Shown in pieces: positions 16,750 to 24,934 of a stretch of DNA of 64,000 bases. Position 1 is the first letter of the stretch; the number at the start of each line of letters is the position of its first letter. The notes under the pieces are model-generated. The model saw only the letters and a program-made list of their open reading frames with translations. It ran no database searches and was not told where the DNA came from. The position numbers and the translations under genes were made by a program. Origin of the DNA: Deltaproteobacteria bacterium (GTDB lineage: Bacteria > Myxococcota_A > UBA9160 > UBA4427); the NCBI GenBank assembly GCA_016713665.1, contig JADJOR010000009.1, forward strand, positions 565,561 to 629,560, given 5' to 3'.

Positions 16750-17406
16750 ATGGAGCGTCGCAGCGAGAGGTTGATTCGGGCTCGCCGCTGGATCGCGATC
16801 CTCGGCCTCATGCTCGCGAGCGCGCCGGCGCTCGTCGCGGGCGCGGCGGACGAGCCCGCGACTTCGACCGCGGCGCGGGCTGCGCCGGCCGGGACGCCCT
16901 CGGCGCCGTCCGCTGCGACTTCGAGCTGGGCCTACGACCTCGCGGGCGAGCTGATGAGCCCCTTCTGTCCGGGGAGGACGCTCGCCTCCTGCCCGAGCCC
17001 GCAGGCGGGGGAGCTGATCCAGTGGATCGCGACCCAGGAGGCGGCGGGCGTCTCGCGCGACGAGGTGATCGCGATCCTGGTCGAGCGCCACGGCGAGGAG
17101 ATCCTCGGCGCGCCGCCGGCGAAGGGCATCACGCTCTGGGCCTACGTGTTCCCGGTGCTCGGCTTCGTCGCCTTCGGCGGGATCGCGGCCGTCGTCCTCT
17201 CGCGCATCGTCGGGGGGAAGGACGGGGCGGCGAGCGGGCAGGCGGCTGCGCCGGCGGCTTCGGGCTCCACGTCGGTTTCGACCTCTTCGCCGGCATCGGC
17301 TTCGACATCCGTTTCGTCATCGTCGGCATCGCGCGCCGACGCGCGGACGCCCGCCGCCGACGAGCTCGCCCGCATCGTCGACGCGGAGCTCGCCGAGCGC
17401 GCCTAG
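16750..17406 (+). CDS. CcmH-like cytochrome c biogenesis protein
   Basis: A 218-residue exported protein. After a signal peptide comes a segment SPFCPGRTLASCPSPQAGEL, then I-x-x-x-E-A-A-G-V-S-R-D-E-V-I-A-I-L-V-E-R-H-G-E-E-I-L-G-A-P-P, the helical bundle of the CcmH/CycL N-terminal domain, and a transmembrane helix (LWAYVFPVLGFVAFGGIAAVVL). Classical CcmH has C-x2-C; here the cysteines are spaced C-x7-C, a known variant in some deltaproteobacterial lineages by my recollection. The C-terminal tail is Ser/Ala-rich and then charged. It would reduce apocytochrome c thiols in the periplasm. No other ccm gene is in the window. Confidence 0.75.
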   Translation: MERRSERLIRARRWIAILGLMLASAPALVAGAADEPATSTAARAAPAGTPSAPSAATSSWAYDLAGELMSPFCPGRTLASCPSPQAGELIQWIATQEAAGVSRDEVIAILVERHGEEILGAPPAKGITLWAYVFPVLGFVAFGGIAAVVLSRIVGGKDGAASGQAAAPAASGSTSVSTSSPASASTSVSSSSASRADARTPAADELARIVDAELAERA

Positions 17407-17487
17407 CATCGCAGGCATTCGCGGTGCGCCGCGAATCCCGCTTCACTCTCGGGACGCATCGACGTCCCCCCGGCCGAGGAGCCAGGC

Positions 17488-18051
17488 TTGAAGATCTATA
17501 CGCGTCGCGGGGATGCCGGCCAGACCGATCTGTTCGGAGGCGAGCGCGTCGGCAAGGACGCGCTGCGCGTCTCGGCCTACGGTGAAGTCGACGAGCTGAA
17601 CGCGTCGCTCGGCGTCGCGATCGCCGCGGGCATCGACGCGGAGCTCGCTCCCCTCCTCGCGCGGATCCAGAGCGCGCTCTTCGATCTCGGCGCCTCGCTC
17701 GCGACGCCCGACGCCGCCCATCGCCGCAAGGCGAACGTCGCCGGCGTCGACGCCGGCGACATCGCGGCCCTCGAGGCCCTGATCGATCGCCTCGAGGCGG
17801 GGCTCGCACCGCTCACGACCTTCATCCTCCCGGGCGGCAGCCCGTCGGCCGCGGCCTTCCACGTCGCGCGCACCGTCTGCCGCCGGGCCGAGCGCGCGGT
17901 CGTCCATCTCGCGGCGACGCCGGGCGAGTCGGTCGAGGAGAACGCCACGCGGTACCTGAATCGGCTCTCGGATCTGCTCTTCGTGATCGCGCGCCACGAG
18001 AACGCGCGCCGCGGCGTCGCCGACGTCGCCTGGTCACGCCGGACGGTCTGA
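17488..18051 (+). CDS. pduO: Cob(I)alamin adenosyltransferase, PduO type
   Basis: A 187-residue ATP:cob(I)alamin adenosyltransferase of normal length. The start K-I-Y-T-R-R-G-D-A-G-Q-T-D-L-F-G-G is the ATP-binding signature; later motifs are V-S-A-Y-G-E-V-D-E-L-N, F-I-L-P-G-G, A-R-T-V-C-R-R-A-E-R and the C-terminal Y-L-N-R-L-S-D-L-L-F. The TTG start has GAGGA about 9 nt upstream. It makes adenosylcobalamin, the cofactor of the mutase encoded just downstream on the opposite strand, which strongly supports a local B12-mutase module. The 3' end overlaps a small convergent membrane-protein gene by 18 nt. Confidence 0.92.
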   Translation: MKIYTRRGDAGQTDLFGGERVGKDALRVSAYGEVDELNASLGVAIAAGIDAELAPLLARIQSALFDLGASLATPDAAHRRKANVAGVDAGDIAALEALIDRLEAGLAPLTTFILPGGSPSAAAFHVARTVCRRAERAVVHLAATPGESVEENATRYLNRLSDLLFVIARHENARRGVADVAWSRRTV

Positions 18052-18228
18052 TCCGACCTCGCTCGTCCGCTCGCCCAGATAGGGCAGGGATCGGGGCGTC
18101 GCCCGCTCGGCGGTGCAGCGCAGCCAGGTCCCGATGCCGAAGCCGACGGCGAAGGCGATGAGCAGCGCGCGCAGGACGGTGCGCAGGACGCGGATCAGGA
18201 TGGGCGGCTGCGGCGCGTCCCCGGCCAT
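18034..18228 (-). CDS. Small single-pass membrane protein
   Basis: A 64-residue frame with one clear transmembrane helix (about residues 18-36, LRALLIAFAVGFGIGTWL) and basic residues before it, giving a likely N-in topology. I do not recognise a family. It starts 3 nt after the meaB stop on the same strand, so it would be the third gene of the ecm-meaB unit. Its end overlaps the convergent adenosyltransferase gene by 18 nt. A role next to MeaB is not evident. Confidence 0.5.
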   Translation of the reverse strand: MAGDAPQPPILIRVLRTVLRALLIAFAVGFGIGTWLRCTAERATPRSLPYLGERTSEVGSDRPA

Positions 18229-18231
18229 GGT

Positions 18232-19224
18232 TCAGGGCTCCGACTTCGCGGCGAAGCCCGCCTCGAAGCGCGCGCCCAGCGCATCGATCACGCCCTCCGC
18301 CGAGCGCGCGGGATGGGCCGCGACGAAGGCTTCGAGCGCAGGTCGGCCGCCGAGTCGCGCGAGCCCGAAGCGCCCGTAGCGCCGCACGAGCGCGCTCTCG
18401 ATGCGCGCGAGGCGGCCGGCCTCCCGCCGCCTGCGGAATTCGCCCGTGCGGTCCTGCTTCGCGTGATGCGCGTCGAGGGCGTCGATCAGGGCATCGATGC
18501 CGACGCCGTCGCGGGCGGAGCCCGAGAGCACCGGCGGCCGATCCGCCGGATCCTCGCCGCGGCCGAGATCGAGCCCGGCGCGCAGCTCGGTCGCCGTGCG
18601 CGTCGCGAGGCCTTCGAGATCCGACTTGTTCACGAAGAAGACGTCGGGCCACTCGAGGATGCCCGCCTTCATGAACTGGAGCAGATCGCCGGCCGCCGGC
18701 TGGGCCACGAAGACGAGGGTGTCGACGAAGTCCGCGACGCTGGCCTCCGACTGGCCGACGCCCACGGTCTCGACGAACACGACGTCGAAGGCCGCGGCGA
18801 GCACTTCGACGCTCGCCCCCGCGACCTCGGCGAGGCCGCCGAGCTGATCGCGCGCCGCGAGCGAGCGGAAGAAGACCCCGGCGTCCCGCGCCGAGGCGCC
18901 CATGCGGAAGCGATCGCCGAGCAGCGCGCCCCCGGACTTTCGACTCGAGGGGTCGACGGCGAGGATGCCGACGGTCCGGCCGCGGGCGCGCAGCCCCGTC
19001 GCGAGCGCGTCGAGCAGCGTCGACTTGCCGGCGCCGGGGGCGCCGGTGAGCCCGATGCGCCGACCGCGGCCCTGTCCTTCGAGGGCGTCGAGCAGGACGA
19101 GCGCGTCGGCGCGCCGCGCGCTTCGGCGATCGTCGACGAGGTTCAGCGCGCGGGCGACGGCACCGCGATCGCCCGCCTTCACCCGGGCCGCGAGCTCCGA
19201 CGGCGATTCGGCGCCTTCGCTCAT
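18232..19224 (-). CDS. meaB: Methylmalonyl-CoA mutase-associated GTPase MeaB
   Basis: A 330-residue G3E-family P-loop GTPase. Walker A reads G-A-P-G-A-G-K-S-T near residue 61; the Mg motif V-D-P-S-S-x-x-S-G-G-A-L-L-G-D-R, the V-E-T-V-G-V-G-Q-S-E switch and the N-K-S-D specificity motif follow. MeaB guards adenosylcobalamin loading and reactivation of acyl-CoA mutases. Its ATG overlaps the stop of the mutase gene (ATGA), so the pair is translationally coupled. The 3' end is followed after 3 nt by a small membrane-protein gene. Confidence 0.95.
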   Translation of the reverse strand: MSEGAESPSELAARVKAGDRGAVARALNLVDDRRSARRADALVLLDALEGQGRGRRIGLTGAPGAGKSTLLDALATGLRARGRTVGILAVDPSSRKSGGALLGDRFRMGASARDAGVFFRSLAARDQLGGLAEVAGASVEVLAAAFDVVFVETVGVGQSEASVADFVDTLVFVAQPAAGDLLQFMKAGILEWPDVFFVNKSDLEGLATRTATELRAGLDLGRGEDPADRPPVLSGSARDGVGIDALIDALDAHHAKQDRTGEFRRRREAGRLARIESALVRRYGRFGLARLGGRPALEAFVAAHPARSAEGVIDALGARFEAGFAAKSEP

Positions 19225-21290
19225 GCGGCTCGATTCGCCTCGGCGACGACGTCGACGATCTCGCCCATGATGCGGGCGAGGTCGAAGTCCTTCGGCGTGT
19301 AGACCCGGCGCACACCGGCCCGCTCGAGGGCCCGCGCGTCCTCCGGCGGGATGATGCCGCCGACGACGACGGGAATCGCCCCGAGCCCCGCCGCCTTCAT
19401 GCGCTCGACGACGTCGACGACGAGCACGCCGTGGGAGCCCGAGAGGATCGAGAGGCCGACGACGTGGACGCCCTCGTCGCGGGCCGACTGCACGATCTCC
19501 TCGGGTGTGAGTCGGATGCCGTCGTAGACGACCTCCATGCCCGCGTCGCGCGCCTTGACGGCGATCTGCTCCGCGCCGTTGCTATGCCCGTCGAGGCCGG
19601 GCTTGCCGACCAGGATCTTGAGCCGCCGCCCGAGGCGCTGCGAGAGCGCGTCGACGCGCTCCCGGACCTGGCTGTCCGCCGGGCTCGCGGCCGCAGCGCT
19701 GCTCGCGGCGACGCCGGTCGGAGCGCGGTACTCGCCGAAGACGCGGCGCAGGACCTCGGTCCACTCGCCCGTCGTGACGCCGGCCTTCGCGGCGGCGATC
19801 GAGGGGGGCATGATGTTCTGGCCGGCGCGGATCGCGTCCTCGAGCTGGCGGATCGCCGTCGCGACCTCGGCGGCGTTGCGGCGGCTGCGGAAGGCGCGCA
19901 GCGACTCGATCTGGGCGCGCTCGGCCGACTCGTCGACCTTGAGAATCGACGACGTGCCGGCCTGGACCAGCGGCGACTCGACGGTTTCCCGATAGGCGTT
20001 GACGCCGACGACCGTGAGGGCGCCGGACTCGATCGCGCGGATCCGCGCGGTATGGCTCTCGACGAGCTTCTGCTTCATGTAGGCGTTCTCGACGGCGGCG
20101 ACGGCGCCCCCCATGGCGAGGACGTTCTCGAGCTCGGCACGGGCCGCGTCCATCAGCTCGCGGGTTCGTCGCTCGACGACGTGGGAGCCGTCGAAGAGAT
20201 CGTCGTACTCGAGCAGGTCGGTCTCGTAGGCGAGGATCTGCTGCGTGCGCAGCGAGAGCTGCTGATCCCAGGGCCGCGGCAGGCCGAGGGCCTCGTTCCA
20301 CGCCGGCAGCTGGAGCGAGCGGGCGCGGGCGCGCTGGGACAGCGTCACGCCGAGGGCTTCGAGGGCGATGCGGACGATGTTGTTCTCGGGCTGGGCTTCG
20401 GTGAGCCCGAGGCTGTTGACCTGAACGCCGTAGCGCAGGCGCAGCATCTTCTCGTCCGTGATGCCGTAGCGCGTCCGCCCGATCTCCTCCCAGAGCGCCG
20501 TCATCGCGCGGCACTTGCACATCTCCTCGACGAAGCGGATGCCCGCGTTCAGGAAGAAGGAGATGCGCCCGAAGACCTTCGCGAGATCCGCGTCGCGCAG
20601 GTCGCCCGAGGCCCGCAGGTCGCCCGAGGCCCGTAGATCGCCCGAGGCCCGTAGATCGCCCGAGGCCCGTAGAGAGTCGAGCAGCGAGATCGCGTTCGCC
20701 ATCGAGAACGCGATCTCCTGCACCGGCGTCGCCCCGGCCTCCTGCAGGTGGTAGGAGCAGACGTTGATCGGGTTCCAGTCCGGGACGTTCGCGACGGTGT
20801 AGGAGACGATCTCGCTGGTCAGGCGCATCGAGGCCTCGGGCGGGAAGCCGAAGGTCCCGCGCGAGAGATATTCCTTGATGATGTCGTTCTGGGTCGTGCC
20901 GCGGAGCTTGCGCGCGCTTCCGCCCTGGCGCTCGGCGGTCGCGACGTAGAGGGCGAGCAGCCAGGCCGCCGTCGCGTTGATCGTCATCGACGTGTTCATC
21001 TGCTCGAGCGGGATCGCGTCGAAGAGCGTCTGCATGTCGTCGATGTGGCAGATCGGAACGCCGACCTTGCCGACCTCGCCGCGGGCGAGGGGATGGTCCG
21101 AGTCGTACCCGGTCTGGGTCGGGAGATCGAAGGCGACCGAGAGGCCCGTCTGGCCCTTCGCGAGATTGCTGCGATAGAGCGCGTTGCTGGCGCGGGCGGA
21201 GGAGTGGCCGGAGTAGGTGCGGAAGAGCCAGGGCTTTTCCGGGCGGGAGACCGGGCGGGAGTCCGCGCGGGAGTCGGGACGAGGGGACAC
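19221..21290 (-). CDS. ecm: Ethylmalonyl-CoA mutase (MeaA type)
   Basis: A 689-residue adenosylcobalamin-dependent mutase with catalytic TIM barrel (about residues 20-540) and B12 domain fused at the C-terminus: G-L-D-G-H-S-N-G (D-x-H-x-x-G), L-S-I-L-S and V-V-V-G-G-I-I-P. Segments such as FRTYSGHSSA, SVAFDLPTQTGYD, LPAWNEALGLPRPWDQQ and IMPPSIAAAKAGVTTGEWTEVLR are nearly identical, from memory, to Methylobacterium MeaA, which converts (2R)-ethylmalonyl-CoA to methylsuccinyl-CoA. The single-chain form and these segments favour Ecm over methylmalonyl-CoA mutase. The start is GTG. Odd features are four L-R-A-S-G-D units near residues 208-231, which lengthen a surface loop, and a triplicated 12-bp unit in the N-terminal tail. 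It is the first gene of ecm-meaB-small membrane protein. Confidence 0.88.
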   Translation of the reverse strand: MSPRPDSRADSRPVSRPEKPWLFRTYSGHSSARASNALYRSNLAKGQTGLSVAFDLPTQTGYDSDHPLARGEVGKVGVPICHIDDMQTLFDAIPLEQMNTSMTINATAAWLLALYVATAERQGGSARKLRGTTQNDIIKEYLSRGTFGFPPEASMRLTSEIVSYTVANVPDWNPINVCSYHLQEAGATPVQEIAFSMANAISLLDSLRASGDLRASGDLRASGDLRASGDLRDADLAKVFGRISFFLNAGIRFVEEMCKCRAMTALWEEIGRTRYGITDEKMLRLRYGVQVNSLGLTEAQPENNIVRIALEALGVTLSQRARARSLQLPAWNEALGLPRPWDQQLSLRTQQILAYETDLLEYDDLFDGSHVVERRTRELMDAARAELENVLAMGGAVAAVENAYMKQKLVESHTARIRAIESGALTVVGVNAYRETVESPLVQAGTSSILKVDESAERAQIESLRAFRSRRNAAEVATAIRQLEDAIRAGQNIMPPSIAAAKAGVTTGEWTEVLRRVFGEYRAPTGVAASSAAAASPADSQVRERVDALSQRLGRRLKILVGKPGLDGHSNGAEQIAVKARDAGMEVVYDGIRLTPEEIVQSARDEGVHVVGLSILSGSHGVLVVDVVERMKAAGLGAIPVVVGGIIPPEDARALERAGVRRVYTPKDFDLARIMGEIVDVVAEANRAA
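20596..20667 (-). repeat. 18-bp tandem repeat, four units, in ecm
   Basis: Four units of 18 bp (20596-20613, 20614-20631, 20632-20649, 20650-20667) plus a 6-bp partial unit. Units 1-2 and 3-4 differ from each other at two positions. On the minus strand they encode L-R-A-S-G-D four times. Compared with remembered MeaA sequences the loop is about 18 residues longer, i.e. three extra units. Confidence 0.9.
21240..21275 (-). repeat. 12-bp tandem repeat, three units, at the start of ecm
   Basis: Units at 21240-21251, 21252-21263 and 21264-21275 share a GGGAG core with few differences. On the minus strand they encode D-S-R-A, D-S-R-P and V-S-R-P in the non-conserved N-terminal tail of the mutase. 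Confidence 0.7.
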
Positions 21291-21417
21291 GGAGACGACC
21301 TCGAGCCTCGGCCGCCGGGCCGAGGGCTTTCTAAGTGCGCGAAAAAACTATCGAAACGATCTTCCGGGAGCAATCTTCGCCGGCTGGCAACGCGCCCCTG
21401 CGCGGTATGCTGCGCCG

Positions 21418-22476
21418 ATGTCGACCCCCCGAAACGAGTCCTTCTTCCGCCTCTCGCCCGAGCGCGTGCTCGCCGCGGTCGCCGCCGGCGGCTTCGAACC
21501 GTCGGGCCACTGCTTCGCGCTGAACGCCCTCGAAAACCGGGTCTACGACGTGCGGCTCGACAGCGGCGAGCATCTCGTCGCCAAATTCTATCGGCCCGGC
21601 CGCTGGTCGCGGGAGGCGATTCTCGACGAGCACCGCCTGCTCGACGCCCTGCTTGCCGCCGAGATTCCGGTCTGCGCCCCGATCGCCTTTCCCGACGGCC
21701 AGACGCTGCATTCGACCCTCGACATGCATTACGCCCTCTGGCGGCGCACCGGCGGCCGCTCCCCCGACGAGCTCTCCGACGACCAGATCGGCGTGCTCGG
21801 GCGCCTGCTCGCCCGCATCCACGCGATCGCGGCGGACGTCGGAGCCCCGCATCGGCGGACGCTCGACGCGGAATCCGTGCCTCTCGAAGCGCTCGCGCTG
21901 CTCGAGCGGGGCAACTGGCTGCCCCCGTCCTGTCGCGAGCGCTATCGGCGGGCGGTCGAGTCGCTGGTCGAGACCTACCGTGAGCGGAGCCACGGGCTCG
22001 CGCTGCAACCCATCCACGGCGATTGCCACCGCGGGAACCTGCTGCTCGGCGAGGCGGGCTGGTTCTTCCTCGACTTCGACGACATGGTCGTCGGGCCGCC
22101 GGTGCAGGACGTCTGGATGCTGATCCCCGGTCGCGACGTCGAGGCGGACCGCCAGCGGCGATTGCTGGTCGACGCCTATCGGACCTTCCGGCCCTTCGAC
22201 GAGCGGGGCTTCGATTTGATCGAGCCCCTGCGCGGATTCCGCTTCGTGTTCTACGCGGGCTGGATCGCCCGGCGTTGGGACGATCCGGCCTTCCCCGACG
22301 CGTTCCCCCATTTCGGGACCGACGACTACTGGGAGAACGAGACGCGGGATCTCGAGGAGCTCGTCGATCGGATCGAGAGCGGCGACGACCTGCTCTCGCC
22401 CGAGGAGCGCGAGGAGCGCGTCGCGAGCGACGAAGACGAAGGCCTCACGAACAAGGACTTCTTCTGGGATCTCTAG
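21418..22476 (+). CDS. srkA: SrkA/YihE-like serine/threonine protein kinase
   Basis: A 352-residue choline-kinase-fold protein close to E. coli stress-response kinase SrkA. Landmarks are E-N-R-V-Y-D-V (glycine-loop replacement), H-L-V-A-K-F-Y-R-P-G-R-W-S, the catalytic loop H-G-D-C-H-R-G-N and the D-F-D-D Mg-binding motif. The C-terminal W-x-A-R-R-W-D-D-P-A-F-P segment is typical. It is about 25 residues longer than the E. coli protein owing to an acidic tail. It is divergent from ecm. In E. coli the kinase counters stress-induced death; the role here is inferred. Confidence 0.88.
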   Translation: MSTPRNESFFRLSPERVLAAVAAGGFEPSGHCFALNALENRVYDVRLDSGEHLVAKFYRPGRWSREAILDEHRLLDALLAAEIPVCAPIAFPDGQTLHSTLDMHYALWRRTGGRSPDELSDDQIGVLGRLLARIHAIAADVGAPHRRTLDAESVPLEALALLERGNWLPPSCRERYRRAVESLVETYRERSHGLALQPIHGDCHRGNLLLGEAGWFFLDFDDMVVGPPVQDVWMLIPGRDVEADRQRRLLVDAYRTFRPFDERGFDLIEPLRGFRFVFYAGWIARRWDDPAFPDAFPHFGTDDYWENETRDLEELVDRIESGDDLLSPEEREERVASDEDEGLTNKDFFWDL

Positions 22477-22528
22477 CGGCGCCGCCGCGCGACCGCGCCC
22501 CGACCGCCCGGCCGCGGCATCCGAGGCG

Positions 22529-23893
22529 TCACTCGAGCGGCGCTTCCGGGGGATCCGGATACGGATTGCGCGCGTCGCTCTGGAGCACGACCCGGTCGCG
22601 CAGATAGGCGTACTCGAGAGGGCGGAAGCGCAGCTCGCCGGCTTCACCTGCGCCGGCGAGCGCCTCGAAGGAGAGGCTGCGGCCGCGATCCATCAGCGAA
22701 GGCGCCGGGCTCGTCTCGCCGTCGGGGCCGACGGCGTGGGCGTATTCCTCGCCGACGGTGCCCCCGAAGAGGCCGAAGGCGGGGCGGCCGGGCGGCACGA
22801 GGCCCAGGGTATGGGCCGCTTCGTGGGCCATCAACGTTCCGAGCACGTCGCCGACGACCTCGATCGCCCGCGCGAGCTCTTCCGCTCGCGGACCCGGGGC
22901 GGCCGCATCGCCGGCGGGGCGCTCCGCATCGTCGCGGCCGAAGGGGACGCCTCCGATCGCCGGATCGAAGGGGCCGAGGACCTCGCGGTAGAGGGCCGCC
23001 TCGCGGTAGATCGCGAGCTCCGCGGGAAAGAGCCCGGCGGTCTGCTTGCCCATGCACTCGTCGCTCGAACGCCGCGCGTTGCGCGCATCGAAGCGGACGT
23101 GGCCGACGGAGCCCGGCTGAGCCGGGTCCCGGCCGCCGACACAGATGCGCGTCGTGTACGGGCGGTCCGCCATCCGCTCGGACGCGCCGAGCTGGAAACG
23201 CACGGCGACCGGGTCCCGCGGCAAACCCGTGCGGTTCGGATCGTCGCTCGCATCGTAGGCGCGCAGGACCCGGGCGAGGGCGCGTTCGGCGACGCGGGAT
23301 GCGAGGTCGTGGGCCAGCTCCGGGCGGCCGGCCTCGCCGAGGCCCATCGCCTCGAGGTCGCGCTCGAAATCGGGGCGGCCGTCGCCATCGCGATCGACGC
23401 CGAAGTCGAAATGGGTGATCTGCCGCGCGCCGATCGGCGGCCCCCCGAAGAAGCCCCGGATCCGCAAACGGCGCCAATCCTCGGCCGAGGTCCCGTCGGC
23501 GAACGTCGCGCGCGCGCGCACCGCGATCAGGCCCTCGCGCACGCCGAGCGCCTCGGGGACCGCGAAGGTCGCGTAGCCGTCGCGGTAGATCAGGTCGTCC
23601 TGGATCTCGAGGGTCTTGCCGGTGCGCTCTTCGCGCAGCTCGACGACGAGGGCGGGGCGCCGGGCGGGGTCCGGCGGGGGCGTGAAGACGATCTGGAGCG
23701 TGAAGCCGTGGGTCGGGAGCTGGAGGTCGCGGGCCAGCCGGATGGGTACCCCGTTGACCGCGATCTCGATCCGCCGGTCGGTCCGGCGCAGGTCCTCCCG
23801 ATGCGTGAAGAAGATGAGCCCGAGGCCGATCAGCGCGCCCGCGGCGATGGCGAGGACCCCTCTTCCGACCCCGCTGCGCCGCGGCACCCCCAT
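22529..23893 (-). CDS. Membrane-anchored putative metallopeptidase with HEAAH motif
   Basis: A 454-residue protein with one N-terminal transmembrane anchor (GVLAIAAGALIGLGLIFF), a beta-rich region up to about residue 150, and a C-terminal region with M-A-H-E-A-A-H-T-L-G-L-V. H-E-x-x-H suggests a zincin active site, but the residue expected as third His in a metzincin (H-x-x-G-x-x-H) is Pro, so metal binding is uncertain. A calcium-loop-like D-R-D-G-D-G-R-P-D-F-E lies in the middle. I do not recognise a named family. It is divergent from the VOC gene at 23995. Confidence 0.6.
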   Translation of the reverse strand: MGVPRRSGVGRGVLAIAAGALIGLGLIFFTHREDLRRTDRRIEIAVNGVPIRLARDLQLPTHGFTLQIVFTPPPDPARRPALVVELREERTGKTLEIQDDLIYRDGYATFAVPEALGVREGLIAVRARATFADGTSAEDWRRLRIRGFFGGPPIGARQITHFDFGVDRDGDGRPDFERDLEAMGLGEAGRPELAHDLASRVAERALARVLRAYDASDDPNRTGLPRDPVAVRFQLGASERMADRPYTTRICVGGRDPAQPGSVGHVRFDARNARRSSDECMGKQTAGLFPAELAIYREAALYREVLGPFDPAIGGVPFGRDDAERPAGDAAAPGPRAEELARAIEVVGDVLGTLMAHEAAHTLGLVPPGRPAFGLFGGTVGEEYAHAVGPDGETSPAPSLMDRGRSLSFEALAGAGEAGELRFRPLEYAYLRDRVVLQSDARNPYPDPPEAPLE

Positions 23894-23994
23894 CACGACG
23901 ATCCTCCGGGCGGCCTCGGCCGATCCGCATGCTCGCCGGCCCGCCCGGCGATCGCGGACAGGGAATAGCGAAAAAGACGTGCGATGTTTGCCGC

Positions 23995-24858
23995 ATGCTG
24001 ATCGGGATCCACAGCGTCGTCGTCGAGGTCGGTGATTTCGAGGCCGCCGTCGACGCGTTCGCGCGGCTGCTCGACCGCCGGGCGCGGGTCGGGCCGGGCG
24101 CGCGCTGCGCCGTCTTCGGGCTGGGCAACGCCCGGCTCGCGGTGCGCGGCCGCGGGGCGCGCGGGACGAGCGGAGCACCGCTCGAGCCGGCCCGAGACGG
24201 CCTCGTCGGGCTTCGTCTCGCCATGCGATCCGAGGACGCTGGGCGCTTGGCGGCGGGCCCCCTCGAGAGCCCGACGGTGCCGATCGAGCTCGTCGCCGAG
24301 TCGGCTCGCGCCGCGGAAGACGGGACAGGCGCCGACGCGGGCGCGGACCGCGAGCCGGGTTTGGGCCGCGAGGCGGTCGAGCGGATCGAAGCGGGGATCA
24401 TCGGCCTCGACCACGTCGTGATCGCGACCGGTGATCCCGAGCGGACGCGCGCCTTTCTCGCCGACGAGCTCGGCATCCGCCTCGCTCTCGACCGCGCGTT
24501 TCCCGAGCGGGGCCTGCGACTGCTCTTCTTCCGCCTGGGCGGCGTCACCCTCGAGCTCGCCGCCGCCCTCCCGCCGCAATCGACGAGCGGTGGACGCGTC
24601 GACGAGGAGCGGGATGCCTTGGCCCACGGCTCGCCCCGGGCCGCGAGGGCCGAGGCCGCGGACACCTTCCACGGACTCGCCTTCAAGGTGCGCGGTCTCG
24701 AGGCGACCCGCGCGCGCCTCGAGGGCGCAGGCTTCGCGCTCTCGGCGATCCGAGCGGGGCACAAGGCGGGGACCCGGGTCTGCAGCCTCCGCGCACCGCT
24801 CTGCGGGATCCCGACCCTGTTGATCGAGCATCCGCCGCGGCCGGGGGAAGGCGGATGA
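23995..24858 (+). CDS. VOC-family (glyoxalase/dioxygenase-fold) protein
   Basis: A 287-residue protein with two vicinal-oxygen-chelate modules. The first starts IGIHSVVVEVGDFEAAVDAF; the second, after residue 135, starts GLDHVVIATGDPERTRAFLADELGIRLALDR and includes LLFFRLGGVTLEL and a late FHGLAFKV. Candidate metal ligands in the second module are the His of GLDHVV and the Glu of LELAA; the first has His at GIHSVV. No substrate can be assigned. It ends 76 nt before nadA on the same strand. Confidence 0.75.
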   Translation: MLIGIHSVVVEVGDFEAAVDAFARLLDRRARVGPGARCAVFGLGNARLAVRGRGARGTSGAPLEPARDGLVGLRLAMRSEDAGRLAAGPLESPTVPIELVAESARAAEDGTGADAGADREPGLGREAVERIEAGIIGLDHVVIATGDPERTRAFLADELGIRLALDRAFPERGLRLLFFRLGGVTLELAAALPPQSTSGGRVDEERDALAHGSPRAARAEAADTFHGLAFKVRGLEATRARLEGAGFALSAIRAGHKAGTRVCSLRAPLCGIPTLLIEHPPRPGEGG

Positions 24859-24934
24859 GCCGCGACCGGGACAATTGCGAGATGAGGTCTAATCTCTGGC
24901 CGCATCCGATTGGCGCCCGTGCAGGAGATCCCCG

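Noticed and set aside
19221..21290. Methylmalonyl-CoA mutase as the call for this gene
   Set aside because: The fused single-chain layout and MeaA-like segments fit ethylmalonyl-CoA mutase better; a phylogeny is needed to be certain.
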